Shown here: positions 37,986 to 46,098 of the stretch, piece after piece
How positions within the stretch are numbered: position 1 is the stretch's first letter
Layout: every line of letters starts with the position of its first letter
Assembly: GCF_003795125.1 (NCBI RefSeq)
Contig: NZ_CP027783.1
Coordinates: 2,170,001 to 2,234,000 of the forward strand
DNA length: 64,000 bases
Direction: 5' to 3'
Origin: Tetragenococcus osmophilus
Lineage (GTDB): Bacteria; Bacillota; Bacilli; Lactobacillales; Enterococcaceae
Program-made: the position numbers and the translations under genes
Notes under the pieces: generated by a model
Database searches by the model: none
What the model saw: only the letters and a program-made list of their open reading frames with translations
What the model was told of the DNA's origin: nothing

Positions 37986-38780
37986 ATGCATCGAAAAAAA
38001 CGAAATATTTTCAAATCTCTTTCTTTTTTGCTCCTTATTTTACTTATTGGAATATCAGTTTTTGCTTTTATACCAACACCTAAGAATGATTATGTAATCT
38101 CACACCGAGGAGCAAGTGGAGAAGAAATTGAGCATACTTTTAAAGCTTATGATTTAGCCCTTAATTATAATACTAAATACATTGAACAAGATGTAGTAAC
38201 ATCAAAAGATGGTACTTTATATGTATCGCACGACGAAAATGCAAAACGCATAACCGGCATTAACAAAGACTATAAAGATATGACTTCTCAAGAAATAGAT
38301 AAATTACGGACTTCTGATAATCAACATATTTTGAAGTTAGAAGACGTTTTTAAAAGATATAAAGACAGAACCCACTATGCAATAGAATTAAAGGAAGAAG
38401 ATAACAAAAGTGCATTAAAGCCTTTTGAAGAACTCGTAAAAAAATATGGTTTAGAGAATAAGGTTATTGTACAAGCGCGTAATAAAGAGGCTCTAGAATC
38501 ATTGAACGTTGTCTTTGCAGATATGCCAAAGCTGATATTAGTGAACACAGAGGATGAGCTAAATAATGCTTTAAACCAAAGCTATATAGATATTATCGGT
38601 GCGAATAAGAAATTAATGAACAAAAGTAATATAACAAAAGCACATGATCATGGAAAAGAATTTAATGTATTTACGCTAGACAGCACCAATGAAATAAAAA
38701 AAGCAATTGATTTAGAAATAGATAGCTATTTCACTAATTTTACTGCGAAGGCGTTAACGCTAGAAGGTAATTATAGATGA
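37986..38780 (+). CDS. Glycerophosphodiester phosphodiesterase, membrane-anchored
   Basis: A 264-residue GDPD/GlpQ-family enzyme that hydrolyses glycerophosphodiesters to glycerol 3-phosphate. A signal anchor (about residues 9-30) puts the catalytic domain outside. SHRGASGEEIEHTF contains the catalytic His-Arg and the first metal Glu, YIEQDVVTSKDG the second, and YVSHDEN the general His. YAIELKEE and FNVFTLDS complete the barrel. Inside a poly-glycerophosphate synthesis island it may trim or recycle teichoic acid (inference). AGAAGGG precedes the ATG. Confidence 0.92.
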   Translation: MHRKKRNIFKSLSFLLLILLIGISVFAFIPTPKNDYVISHRGASGEEIEHTFKAYDLALNYNTKYIEQDVVTSKDGTLYVSHDENAKRITGINKDYKDMTSQEIDKLRTSDNQHILKLEDVFKRYKDRTHYAIELKEEDNKSALKPFEELVKKYGLENKVIVQARNKEALESLNVVFADMPKLILVNTEDELNNALNQSYIDIIGANKKLMNKSNITKAHDHGKEFNVFTLDSTNEIKKAIDLEIDSYFTNFTAKALTLEGNYR

Positions 38781-39244
38781 TAAAGTAAAAGCTTCCCTTC
38801 ATCGGCAAAAGTAAATCAAAACTCTTCAGGTTTAGTGCTATCTATTTCTACAATTATAACAAATAACTTTTTAAGCGCCTGAGCATCATTATCATTACAG
38901 CTCTGATAAATAACGTCCGTATCATTTACTTTCCAAGTATTGGTTTAGTGGTTATATCATTTGAAATTGAAAATAAGATATTTTCCCAATTTATCTATTC
39001 CTCTATTTCTTTATCAATATCAACTTTAGGATTGTGCAATCAAGTTACAAGAGTCTTTCTTACTACTCCTCGCTTTCCATAAAATCTAACACACTAAATA
39101 GTTACAAACAGTCTCACAAAGTAAGACCAAAGAATAACAAAACTTCATATATAGTTATTACTAACAAGAGTGAATGGTGAAAGAAAGATCAGTAAAAAAC
39201 CTTAAATAAAAAATACAAAAACATAGCTAATAAACTAACAATAT
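38781..39244. other. 464-bp gap with no intact gene
   Basis: A stretch of decayed coding sequence (see 38816-39045) lies in the left half. The right half (39046-39244) is AT-rich and I see nothing in it; no clear terminator for either flanking gene. Confidence 0.5.
38816..39045 (-). pseudogene. Decayed gene remnant
   Basis: The minus strand has protein-like frames broken by a stop and a frameshift: an upstream piece reading NWENILFSISNDITTKP and a downstream piece including WKVNDTDVIYQSCNDNDAQ and ending EIDSTKPEEF before a stop at 38816. There is no start codon with a ribosome site. The family is not recognised. Confidence 0.35.
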
Positions 39245-40444
39245 TTAACTTAAGTTATTATCTTCGGACTGTTTTATTAACAACTGACTAACTTCTTGAG
39301 ATGCTTTCCCATCCTCCCACTGACAAAACCTTTGCTCAAAGGCGTCTATCTTGTCTTCATATTGCGAAAATTCACCATACGATATAAACTCTTGAATAAA
39401 TTGATAAAACTCTTCTTCATTTTGCGCAATTGGACCAGGGACCTTGTTATAATCTAGATAAAATCCCCGCAATTTTTCTTTATAATGTTTCATATCATAA
39501 GGATAAAATAACATAGGTCGTTGTAATATCGCAAAATCAAACATTACGGAAGAATAGTCTGTAATCAATAAATCACTAATCAAATATAGTTCATTAATAG
39601 GTTCATTCATACACACTTTTATCTGATCTTCGTAGCCTTCAATATTAATTGAATCACCGACTAAATAATGAGGACGGATAATCAACGTATCTTCTTTCTC
39701 TAAACAATGAGTTATTTTTTCTAGATCAAAAGGCATAAAAAATTTGTAGCTTCCTTTTTTGATAAAGTAATCATCACGCCAAGTGGGCGCATAAAGAATA
39801 ACTCGGCCACTTTCTTTGCCAATAATCTTTTGCTTTAATTCATTTCGTAACTGCTTATTGTCCTTATTATTAACTAACTCATCATTTCTTGGGTAGCCAA
39901 TTTCCAACATATTATTTTGAAATTGAAAAGCTTGTTTAAAGATTTTTTCAGAATACTCATTAGGAGCGACTAAATAATCCCAACGCTTAGCTTCAACAAT
40001 AAAGTTGTTTTTATACTTTTCTGTGTCAGTACCTGGCATCGCTACTTCTTGTATATCAGCCCCTAATTTTTTTAAAGGCGTTCCATGCCAAGTTTGGATG
40101 TAAACTGTATCTTTGTTTTTCTTTAACCAGTTAGGCATGCGTGAATTAAATATCCAAAAATTGGCTCGAGTAGTAAGCCATAGCCACTTGACTGAGAAAC
40201 GAGGGACAAGATTCAAATCAGGATATTTTTCTTTTGCTTCTTTCATATTCTCTTTTTTTATTCCCCAATATAAATTTTTCTCTTCCACCTGCTTGGTTAA
40301 CTCTTGATAAATTGCATAAGGATTATCTGATGGTAACTTACCATTGAATGTTTCTAATAAAACAACTCCACTTTTTATAGGGAAAACTGAAGCAGAAAAA
40401 TTAAAGATTATTTTATATATTTTACTAAGAATTCTTTTTATCAT
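39245..40444 (-). CDS. CDP-glycerol glycerophosphotransferase (TagB/TarF-like)
   Basis: A 399-residue single-domain enzyme. FNGKLPSDNPYAIYQEL opens the N-terminal Rossmann half. WHGTPLKKLG near residue 120 carries the catalytic His. LEIGYPRNDELV, LYAPTWRDDYF, LIIRPHYL and LITDYSSVMFDF near 300 form the CDP-glycerol site. The length is that of primases/short polymerases (TagB/TarF) rather than full TagF. Overlaps tagA by 20 bases, so translation is coupled. Primase versus polymerase cannot be decided from sequence. Confidence 0.92.
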   Translation of the reverse strand: MIKRILSKIYKIIFNFSASVFPIKSGVVLLETFNGKLPSDNPYAIYQELTKQVEEKNLYWGIKKENMKEAKEKYPDLNLVPRFSVKWLWLTTRANFWIFNSRMPNWLKKNKDTVYIQTWHGTPLKKLGADIQEVAMPGTDTEKYKNNFIVEAKRWDYLVAPNEYSEKIFKQAFQFQNNMLEIGYPRNDELVNNKDNKQLRNELKQKIIGKESGRVILYAPTWRDDYFIKKGSYKFFMPFDLEKITHCLEKEDTLIIRPHYLVGDSINIEGYEDQIKVCMNEPINELYLISDLLITDYSSVMFDFAILQRPMLFYPYDMKHYKEKLRGFYLDYNKVPGPIAQNEEEFYQFIQEFISYGEFSQYEDKIDAFEQRFCQWEDGKASQEVSQLLIKQSEDNNLS

Positions 40445-41171
40445 TTCTTGTACGAACCTTCCAACATAAACTTTTAATTACAAATACAGGCAGTTGTAAA
40501 ATCCGCTTAAATCTTTTACGGTCAGTTAATGACCGATACAACCACTCTAAATGAACATCAATAAAAAATTGAGGCGCACGCTTAACATGTCCACTTAATA
40601 CATCAAAGCTTCCCCCAACATCCTGAAATACAGAAACATCTAACTGAGGGATATTTCTTGCTAACCACTCTTCTTGCTTAGGAAAACCTAGTGCTACAAA
40701 TAGAAAATCTGGCTTGCTATAGTTAATTTTTTCAATAATTTCAGTTTCTGATAAATCTGTATACCCATCGATTCTACCACTTAGTATTAAATTTGGATAA
40801 TCTTTTTGGATTTTTTCCGCAGCATCAGCCACAACTTCAGGTTTGGCTCCGTATAAAAAAATACTTTTCTTATATGTATTCGCATATTCTAAGAACCGGT
40901 ACATTAATTCAATACCTGCTACGCGTTCTTTAATTTGCCCGCCTAGTAGCTTTGAAACCAATACAATACCTATGCCATCAGGAATCCGATGTGTACTTTT
41001 TTTAATAAATTCATAGATCTCCGAGCGGTTCTGTCCTTCGACAATAATTTGTGGATTCACGCTAATAGCGCTCATCTTTTTATCACTTTGTAAATACTCT
41101 GGCAAGTCTTTAATAATTTCATTATAAGTAATCACATCCACAGGAAATCCCATAATTTCTTCAGTTATCAT
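40425..41171 (-). CDS. tagA: WecG/TagA/CpsF family glycosyltransferase
   Basis: A 248-residue GT26 enzyme that adds ManNAc to undecaprenyl-diphosphate-GlcNAc, the second step of teichoic acid linkage-unit synthesis. SVNPQIIVEG near residue 38 contains the catalytic region (Thr in TagA is Pro-adjacent here), RIPDGIGIVLVSKLLGG gives the catalytic Asp, and FLYGAKPEV, FVALGFPKQEEWL and GGSFDVLSGHVKRAP are diagnostic. It sits between two TagB-like genes and overlaps both. No tagO homologue is in the window. Confidence 0.93.
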   Translation of the reverse strand: MITEEIMGFPVDVITYNEIIKDLPEYLQSDKKMSAISVNPQIIVEGQNRSEIYEFIKKSTHRIPDGIGIVLVSKLLGGQIKERVAGIELMYRFLEYANTYKKSIFLYGAKPEVVADAAEKIQKDYPNLILSGRIDGYTDLSETEIIEKINYSKPDFLFVALGFPKQEEWLARNIPQLDVSVFQDVGGSFDVLSGHVKRAPQFFIDVHLEWLYRSLTDRKRFKRILQLPVFVIKSLCWKVRTRNDKKNS

Positions 41172-42315
41172 ATACGTTTTTCACCCACTTTAACAATTGT
41201 TCGCGAGCACTTCCATGCGCATATTCATTCCACATTTGATTGAAAGTTTCAAAGTCTTCCTCTGAAGGAGTTTGGACCGCTGAAACCAACTCATTTTGTT
41301 TCTTTACTATTTTTCCAGGTGCCCAATATTGAAACCCTTCTTCAATGCCTACTTCTTTCTTATACTCTTCATAATCATAACAAAAAAAGACCATTTTCCC
41401 ATTGGAGTTAGCTAGGGAATACTCGAAAGGAATAGAAGAATAGTCCGTAATTAAACAATCTACTGAAGGTAAGATTTGAGCTAAATTCATCTCTTTAAAA
41501 TCAGAAATAATTCCGTCTATATCTTTCACTTTTTGATAAAGCTCCTTGTCATGAGGGTGTGGCTTTACCATAACCAACCATTCATCGTTTAATTGTCTTT
41601 TCAAAGAGGAAAAATCCAAGGGTATTTCTGATTGATGTTCACGATAAGTTGGAACATACAATGCAATTTTTTTATTAGTAGGAAAATTATGTTTAAATTG
41701 TTTCTTTGCCCTTTGCAACCATCCTTGATCAAAAAAAAGATCTGTAGGTAAATAACCAAAAGGTAGTTCATTAATTACTTGTCGATAATTTTTCGCAAAA
41801 ACGTCTGCCATTTTTTGCGAACTCACAACGTAATGCGTAAACTTATTATAAACCTCAATGTATCTTTCACGATCTCTTTTTGTTACATTTTGAGTATACT
41901 TTGCTTCAAGCCCAAATAATTTGATAGCACCATTTGCGTGCCACAATTGCACTACACTAGCTTTATTATTGAATGTAATACGAGCTAAGAAAGCAAAATA
42001 ATTATCGCAAAAAACTAACTTACTACTAGAAACAAGCGGCACAATATCTTTTATCAATACAGAAAAGGTATCAATACAATAAATTGGACAGCCTTTATTT
42101 TCATAAAACTCAGCTAAGTCTTTCGCATTTTTAGTATAACAAATAACCAATTTATCTGGAAAATGTTTGTATAACAATTGTAAAGTCATTTGGCTACTCT
42201 CTGGAAAGCTAAGTAAAAAAATAATCTCATCGTTCTTTTTTTTAGTCCTCTTACTAGCAAATTGAACCAGCATTAAATAGAATTCTTTGCTTGCTAAAAC
42301 AAGTGGGTTACTCAC
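41161..42315 (-). CDS. CDP-glycerol glycerophosphotransferase (TagB-like primase?)
   Basis: A 384-residue TagB-type enzyme. QLWHANGAIKLFGL near residue 145 carries the catalytic His in the TagB-like WHANGxxK form rather than WHGTPLK. ALYVPTYREHQ, MVKPHPHDKEL and LITDYSSIPFEYSL follow. The WHANG variant differs from the other transferases here and suggests a different acceptor, perhaps the TagA product as in TagB (inference). I start at the GTG at 42315 because AGGAGG lies 7 bases upstream. First gene of the operon with tagA and the 39.2-kb transferase. Confidence 0.9.
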   Translation of the reverse strand: MSNPLVLASKEFYLMLVQFASKRTKKKNDEIIFLLSFPESSQMTLQLLYKHFPDKLVICYTKNAKDLAEFYENKGCPIYCIDTFSVLIKDIVPLVSSSKLVFCDNYFAFLARITFNNKASVVQLWHANGAIKLFGLEAKYTQNVTKRDRERYIEVYNKFTHYVVSSQKMADVFAKNYRQVINELPFGYLPTDLFFDQGWLQRAKKQFKHNFPTNKKIALYVPTYREHQSEIPLDFSSLKRQLNDEWLVMVKPHPHDKELYQKVKDIDGIISDFKEMNLAQILPSVDCLITDYSSIPFEYSLANSNGKMVFFCYDYEEYKKEVGIEEGFQYWAPGKIVKKQNELVSAVQTPSEEDFETFNQMWNEYAHGSAREQLLKWVKNVYDN

Positions 42316-42440
42316 AAATATGCCTCCTGTTCCATACCTTATTATTTTACCTGAAAACAATGAAAAAGGAAACGTTCATTAAAGATTGAAAAAGAAATTT
42401 CTATTTTTTTAAATTTATTTACTACCAAAACTAAAAAAAT

Positions 42441-42473
42441 GTGTCAAAATTTATCGAAATAAAATTTTGACAC
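42441..42473. terminator. Terminator after the 75-residue gene
   Basis: A 12-bp perfect stem (GTGTCAAAATTT with AAATTTTGACAC), T-flanked on both strands. Confidence 0.82.
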
Positions 42474-42490
42474 TTTTTATTAACTTATTT

Positions 42491-42718
42491 TCAGCTAAAG
42501 AAATAATTACTATTCATCGGATGCTTCACATCTGTAACATCTACAGTAATTATCCGGCTAGCTTCTATCTTTTCTTGATCACACAGTTCAAAATTTTCTA
42601 CTTCAAAAACAATAGTAGAACCGCTTACATCATTTACCCTACCAATAAAGGGACGATGAAAATAACTTGGTTGTACTTTATACCGTTCTCCCACTTGGAT
42701 AGCTTCCACTTGATTCAT
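42491..42718 (-). CDS. Small conserved-type protein of unknown function
   Basis: A 75-residue soluble protein with no membrane segment, probably all beta (alternating strands around GERYKVQPSYFHRPFIGRV and STIVFEVENFE). It resembles small SH3-like barrels but I cannot assign a family. GGAGG 9 bases before the ATG and a strong terminator behind it show it is a real gene. Transcribed alone from the asnS side. Confidence 0.7.
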   Translation of the reverse strand: MNQVEAIQVGERYKVQPSYFHRPFIGRVNDVSGSTIVFEVENFELCDQEKIEASRIITVDVTDVKHPMNSNYFFS

Positions 42719-42927
42719 TAAATTTACCTCCTCTATTAAAACCCTTACAAAATTATTACTATACTATATACATAACATGTATGTAACAAACATACAAGCA
42801 GATAAAATAAAATATTTCAACTTTTTCACTCATATATACCAATTTTCCCTATTTTAGTAACAATACTATTAAAATCAATTATATTACAGTATTACCTTTT
42901 TGTCTATGAAATATACCAATTCAAAAA

Positions 42928-42953
42928 ACAGACAACTTAAAAAAGTTGTCTGT
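42928..42953 (-). terminator. Terminator of the dinG-tseB-aspB-asnS operon
   Basis: An 11-bp perfect stem (ACAGACAACTT/AAGTTGTCTGT) followed on the minus strand by TTTTTT, 5 bp after the asnS stop. The remaining gap to 42719 is AT-rich with nothing recognised. Confidence 0.88.
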
Positions 42954-42958
42954 TGCTT

Positions 42959-44257
42959 TTACGGATAAATTCGATTCAATAAACGTGGGAATGGGATAGC
43001 TTCTCGTACATGTTCAATGCCAGCTAACCATGTAACTGCTCTTTCTAACCCTAAGCCAAAGCCAGCATGAGGAACAGAACCATACCTACGAAGATCCAAA
43101 TACCAAGAGTACTCATTTTCATCTAGGCCTTGGTTTCTAATTTGTTCTAATAGATAATTATAATCAGTAGCCCGTTCTGAGCCGCCAATGATTTCCCCGT
43201 ATCCTTCTGGAGCGATCAAATCAGCACAGATCACGACATCTTCTCTTGTCGGATGAGGTTTCATATAAAAGGGCTTCGTGTCTTTTGGATAGTTTAGAAT
43301 GAAAACAGGTTGATCAAACGAATTGGCAATAAAGGTTTCGTGCGGTGCACCGAAATCTTCACCCCACTCAATATCGTCAAAGCCATTTTCTTGTAATAGC
43401 GTCACGGCATCATCATATGAAATACGTGGATAAGGTAATTTTGTATATTTTTCTAATACGGTTCGGTCACGTTCTAATACGTGTAACGCATAATCACAAT
43501 TATCCAATAGATTTTGTACTAAAAATGCGACGTATTCTTCTTGAATTTGTAAGCTTTCTTCTTGATGCATAAAAGCCATTTCTGGTTCCATCATCCAAAA
43601 CTCAATCAAATGACGACGAGTTTTAGATTTTTCTGCCCGAAAAGTTGGCCCAAAGGAAAAAACTTTTCCAAAAGCCATTGCGGCAGCTTCCATATAAAGT
43701 TGACCTGATTGAGATAAATAAGCTTTTTGGTCAAAATAGTTCGTTTCGAATAAATCTGTTGTTCCTTCTGGAGCAGATCCAGTCAAAATCGGCGGATCTA
43801 CTTTTGTAAAGTGCCGGGAATTAAAAAATTCGTAAGTGGCACGAATAACTTCGTTACGAATCTGCATAATAGCATGTTGTCTAGAAGAACGTAACCACAA
43901 ATGACGGTGGTCCATTAGAAATTCTGTGCCGTGTTCTTTAGGCGTTATTGGATAGTCATGACTTTTTCCAACAACCTCAATATCTTGCACCCCAAGTTCA
44001 TAGCCAAATTTTGAACGGCTGTCTTCTCGAATTTCGCCAGTAACCCAAATGGAAGTTTCTTGAGGCAATTCTTTAGCTAAGTGAAATATTTCTTCTGGGA
44101 CATCATTTTTCACTACAACTCCTTGGAAATAAGCTGTTCCATCACGTAATTGCAAAAAAGCAATCTTTCCGCTAGAACGCTTATTAGCTACCCAAGCGCC
44201 AATTTTTACAACTTCTCCTACATGCTTTTGGGCATCGATAATTTGAATTTTTTCCAC
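42959..44257 (-). CDS. asnS: Asparaginyl-tRNA synthetase
   Basis: A 432-residue class IIb synthetase charging tRNA-Asn. An N-terminal OB-fold anticodon domain (1-110, [24 protein letters not shown]) is followed by the catalytic core: motif 2 [21 protein letters not shown] near 214 and motif 3 [15 protein letters not shown] near 400. GTG start behind GGAGAG. Gene order dinG-tseB-aspB-asnS is conserved across Bacilli. There is no T-box leader in the 35-base gap before it. Confidence 0.97.
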   Translation of the reverse strand: MEKIQIIDAQKHVGEVVKIGAWVANKRSSGKIAFLQLRDGTAYFQGVVVKNDVPEEIFHLAKELPQETSIWVTGEIREDSRSKFGYELGVQDIEVVGKSHDYPITPKEHGTEFLMDHRHLWLRSSRQHAIMQIRNEVIRATYEFFNSRHFTKVDPPILTGSAPEGTTDLFETNYFDQKAYLSQSGQLYMEAAAMAFGKVFSFGPTFRAEKSKTRRHLIEFWMMEPEMAFMHQEESLQIQEEYVAFLVQNLLDNCDYALHVLERDRTVLEKYTKLPYPRISYDDAVTLLQENGFDDIEWGEDFGAPHETFIANSFDQPVFILNYPKDTKPFYMKPHPTREDVVICADLIAPEGYGEIIGGSERATDYNYLLEQIRNQGLDENEYSWYLDLRRYGSVPHAGFGLGLERAVTWLAGIEHVREAIPFPRLLNRIYP

Positions 44258-44292
44258 GTGTGTCTCTCCATTCTATAACCTAACATTCTTTA

Positions 44293-45483
44293 TTACTTTT
44301 TTCTTTTTTTCTCTACGAATTCTTTTACGCGTTTAACCATTTCTTCTAAAGTTCTAATATCTGTTGCGTAACTGATTCGAATGTTTTCATTAGAACCAAA
44401 TCCTTGACCAGTAACTGTTGCTACGTGTGCTTCGTTTAGTAAAGCATCGCAAAATTCAGTGACATCATCATAACCACACAACTCCATCGTTTCTTTTACA
44501 TTAGGGAAGAAATAAAATGCGCCTTGTGGTTTTTGTAATTTAACGCCAGGGATTTCTAGCAACAATGGGTAAATACGTTTCATTCGTTCTTCAAAAGCTT
44601 TCCGCATTTCTTCCACAGAATCTTGCGGTCCATTCAAAGCTTCTGCTGCTGCAAATTGACTAACTGCTGCAGGATTACTTGTTGATTGAGAGGCAATATC
44701 TGACATTGCTTGAATCAACTCTTTATTTCCAGCGACAAATCCGATACGCCAACCTGTCATGGAATAAGATTTGGAAACGCCGTTAACAATTAATGTTTGT
44801 CGACGAATTTTTTCTGAAATTGTTGCTATAGGTGTAAAGACATTGTCATCATAAACTAACCGTCCATAAATATCATCAGAAACAATTAAAATATCATGTT
44901 TAACGGCCCATTCACCGATAGCTTCAAGTTCTTCTTTACTATAAATCATCCCCGTTGGATTTGAAGGAGAATTTAAAATCATGGCTTTGGTATGTTCAGT
45001 AGTTACTTCTTCTAACTGTTCAGCTGTCACTTTAAATTGGTTTTCTTCTTTTCCTTCGACAAAAATTGGCGTACCTGCTGCTAATTTTACTTGTTCGCCG
45101 TAACTTACCCAATATGGAACGGGAATAATAACTTCATCGTCTGGGTCCAAAATCGCTTGAAATAAGGTATAAAGCGCAAATTTCGCCCCATCTGTCACCA
45201 TTGTTTCAGAAGTGTCATAAGTCAAACCATAGTATTTCTTTAGATAAGCAACAATGGCTTGTTTTAATTGAGGAATTCCAGAAGTTGGTGTATAAAAACT
45301 CGTTTGGCCTGAACGAATTGCCTCAATTGCTGCTTCTTGTATATGAACAGGTGTTGTAAAATCCGGCTCTCCTACCGTTAGACTTAAAACATCTGCTCCT
45401 TGGGCCTTTAACTGTTTGGCTTTTTCCGAAGCTCCTAAAGTGACAGAAGGCTCTAAATTCTTAGATCTTTTTGAAAATTGCAT
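44293..45483 (-). CDS. aspB: Aspartate aminotransferase, class I
   Basis: A 396-residue PLP enzyme interconverting aspartate/2-oxoglutarate and oxaloacetate/glutamate. TVGEPDFTTPVHI near residue 37, LNSPSNPTGMIYS near 170, SDDIYGRLVYD near 202 and the PLP lysine in VSKSYSMTGWRIGF near 235 are all present. The operon position before asnS supports aspartate specificity. Confidence 0.93.
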   Translation of the reverse strand: MQFSKRSKNLEPSVTLGASEKAKQLKAQGADVLSLTVGEPDFTTPVHIQEAAIEAIRSGQTSFYTPTSGIPQLKQAIVAYLKKYYGLTYDTSETMVTDGAKFALYTLFQAILDPDDEVIIPVPYWVSYGEQVKLAAGTPIFVEGKEENQFKVTAEQLEEVTTEHTKAMILNSPSNPTGMIYSKEELEAIGEWAVKHDILIVSDDIYGRLVYDDNVFTPIATISEKIRRQTLIVNGVSKSYSMTGWRIGFVAGNKELIQAMSDIASQSTSNPAAVSQFAAAEALNGPQDSVEEMRKAFEERMKRIYPLLLEIPGVKLQKPQGAFYFFPNVKETMELCGYDDVTEFCDALLNEAHVATVTGQGFGSNENIRISYATDIRTLEEMVKRVKEFVEKKRKK

Positions 45484-45509
45484 TTGCTTACATCCTTTCT
45501 ATTTACAAG

Positions 45510-46031
45510 CTAGATATCACGGAGATTTTTAACTTCTTCTCCATCTTGGAATTGTAATAAATAATAGTTACTACCTTCATCATCATTTTCATCGGTCGTA
45601 ACTACTTCCCAAACCGGATCGTTATCTACTATTCCCAAACTAGCTTTTTCGATTGTCTCATCTTCATGCTCTTGCAATACGGCTTGCTTAGCTTCTTGTT
45701 CACTCAATCCTTCACTTTGCTCTTCTACTCTTACTTTATCACCAGATTTTGGAATAATTACAGCGAGTGCTCTATCATTCTCATCTTTTCCCATAACGGT
45801 AAAATAAGTTTCCTCACGCGTAAACCAATAAAAATCATCCACAGTATCAATATTTGCATACTCTTCAGCAATTTCTACAGCTTCTTGTCTAGCTTGCCGC
45901 ATTGGTCGTGACGCGCGAATGTAGAAGATGATAGAAAAGAAAATAACAAAAAGTAAAACCATACTAATCACAAACAAAGCAGTTACTTTATATTTTTCTC
46001 TTTTATCGTTATCCGGCACTTTTATACGCAC
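45510..46031 (-). CDS. tseB: TseB/YpmB-like wall elongation regulator
   Basis: A 173-residue protein. One helix (about 17-38) anchors an extracytoplasmic alpha/beta domain made of two repeats of the DUF5590/PepSY-like fold (RQEAVEIAEEYANIDTVDDFYWF and GLSEQEAKQAVLQEHED). The gene order matches Bacillus ypmB, renamed tseB because it modulates PBP2A-dependent elongation. Here it could serve the class B PBP at 5-7 kb (inference). GTG start directly behind AAAGG; an internal GTG is also possible. Confidence 0.8.
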   Translation of the reverse strand: MRIKVPDNDKREKYKVTALFVISMVLLFVIFFSIIFYIRASRPMRQARQEAVEIAEEYANIDTVDDFYWFTREETYFTVMGKDENDRALAVIIPKSGDKVRVEEQSEGLSEQEAKQAVLQEHEDETIEKASLGIVDNDPVWEVVTTDENDDEGSNYYLLQFQDGEEVKNLRDI

Positions 46032-46098
46032 CCTTTCTTTGAACTAGTTCCTATTATACAAAAAGTTACATGAAAACTGTACCATTTTTATAGGAAAT

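Noticed and set aside
44258-44292. T-box leader for asnS
   Set aside because: Only 35 bases separate aspB and asnS, and no tRNA-like leader or antiterminator is present upstream of the operon.
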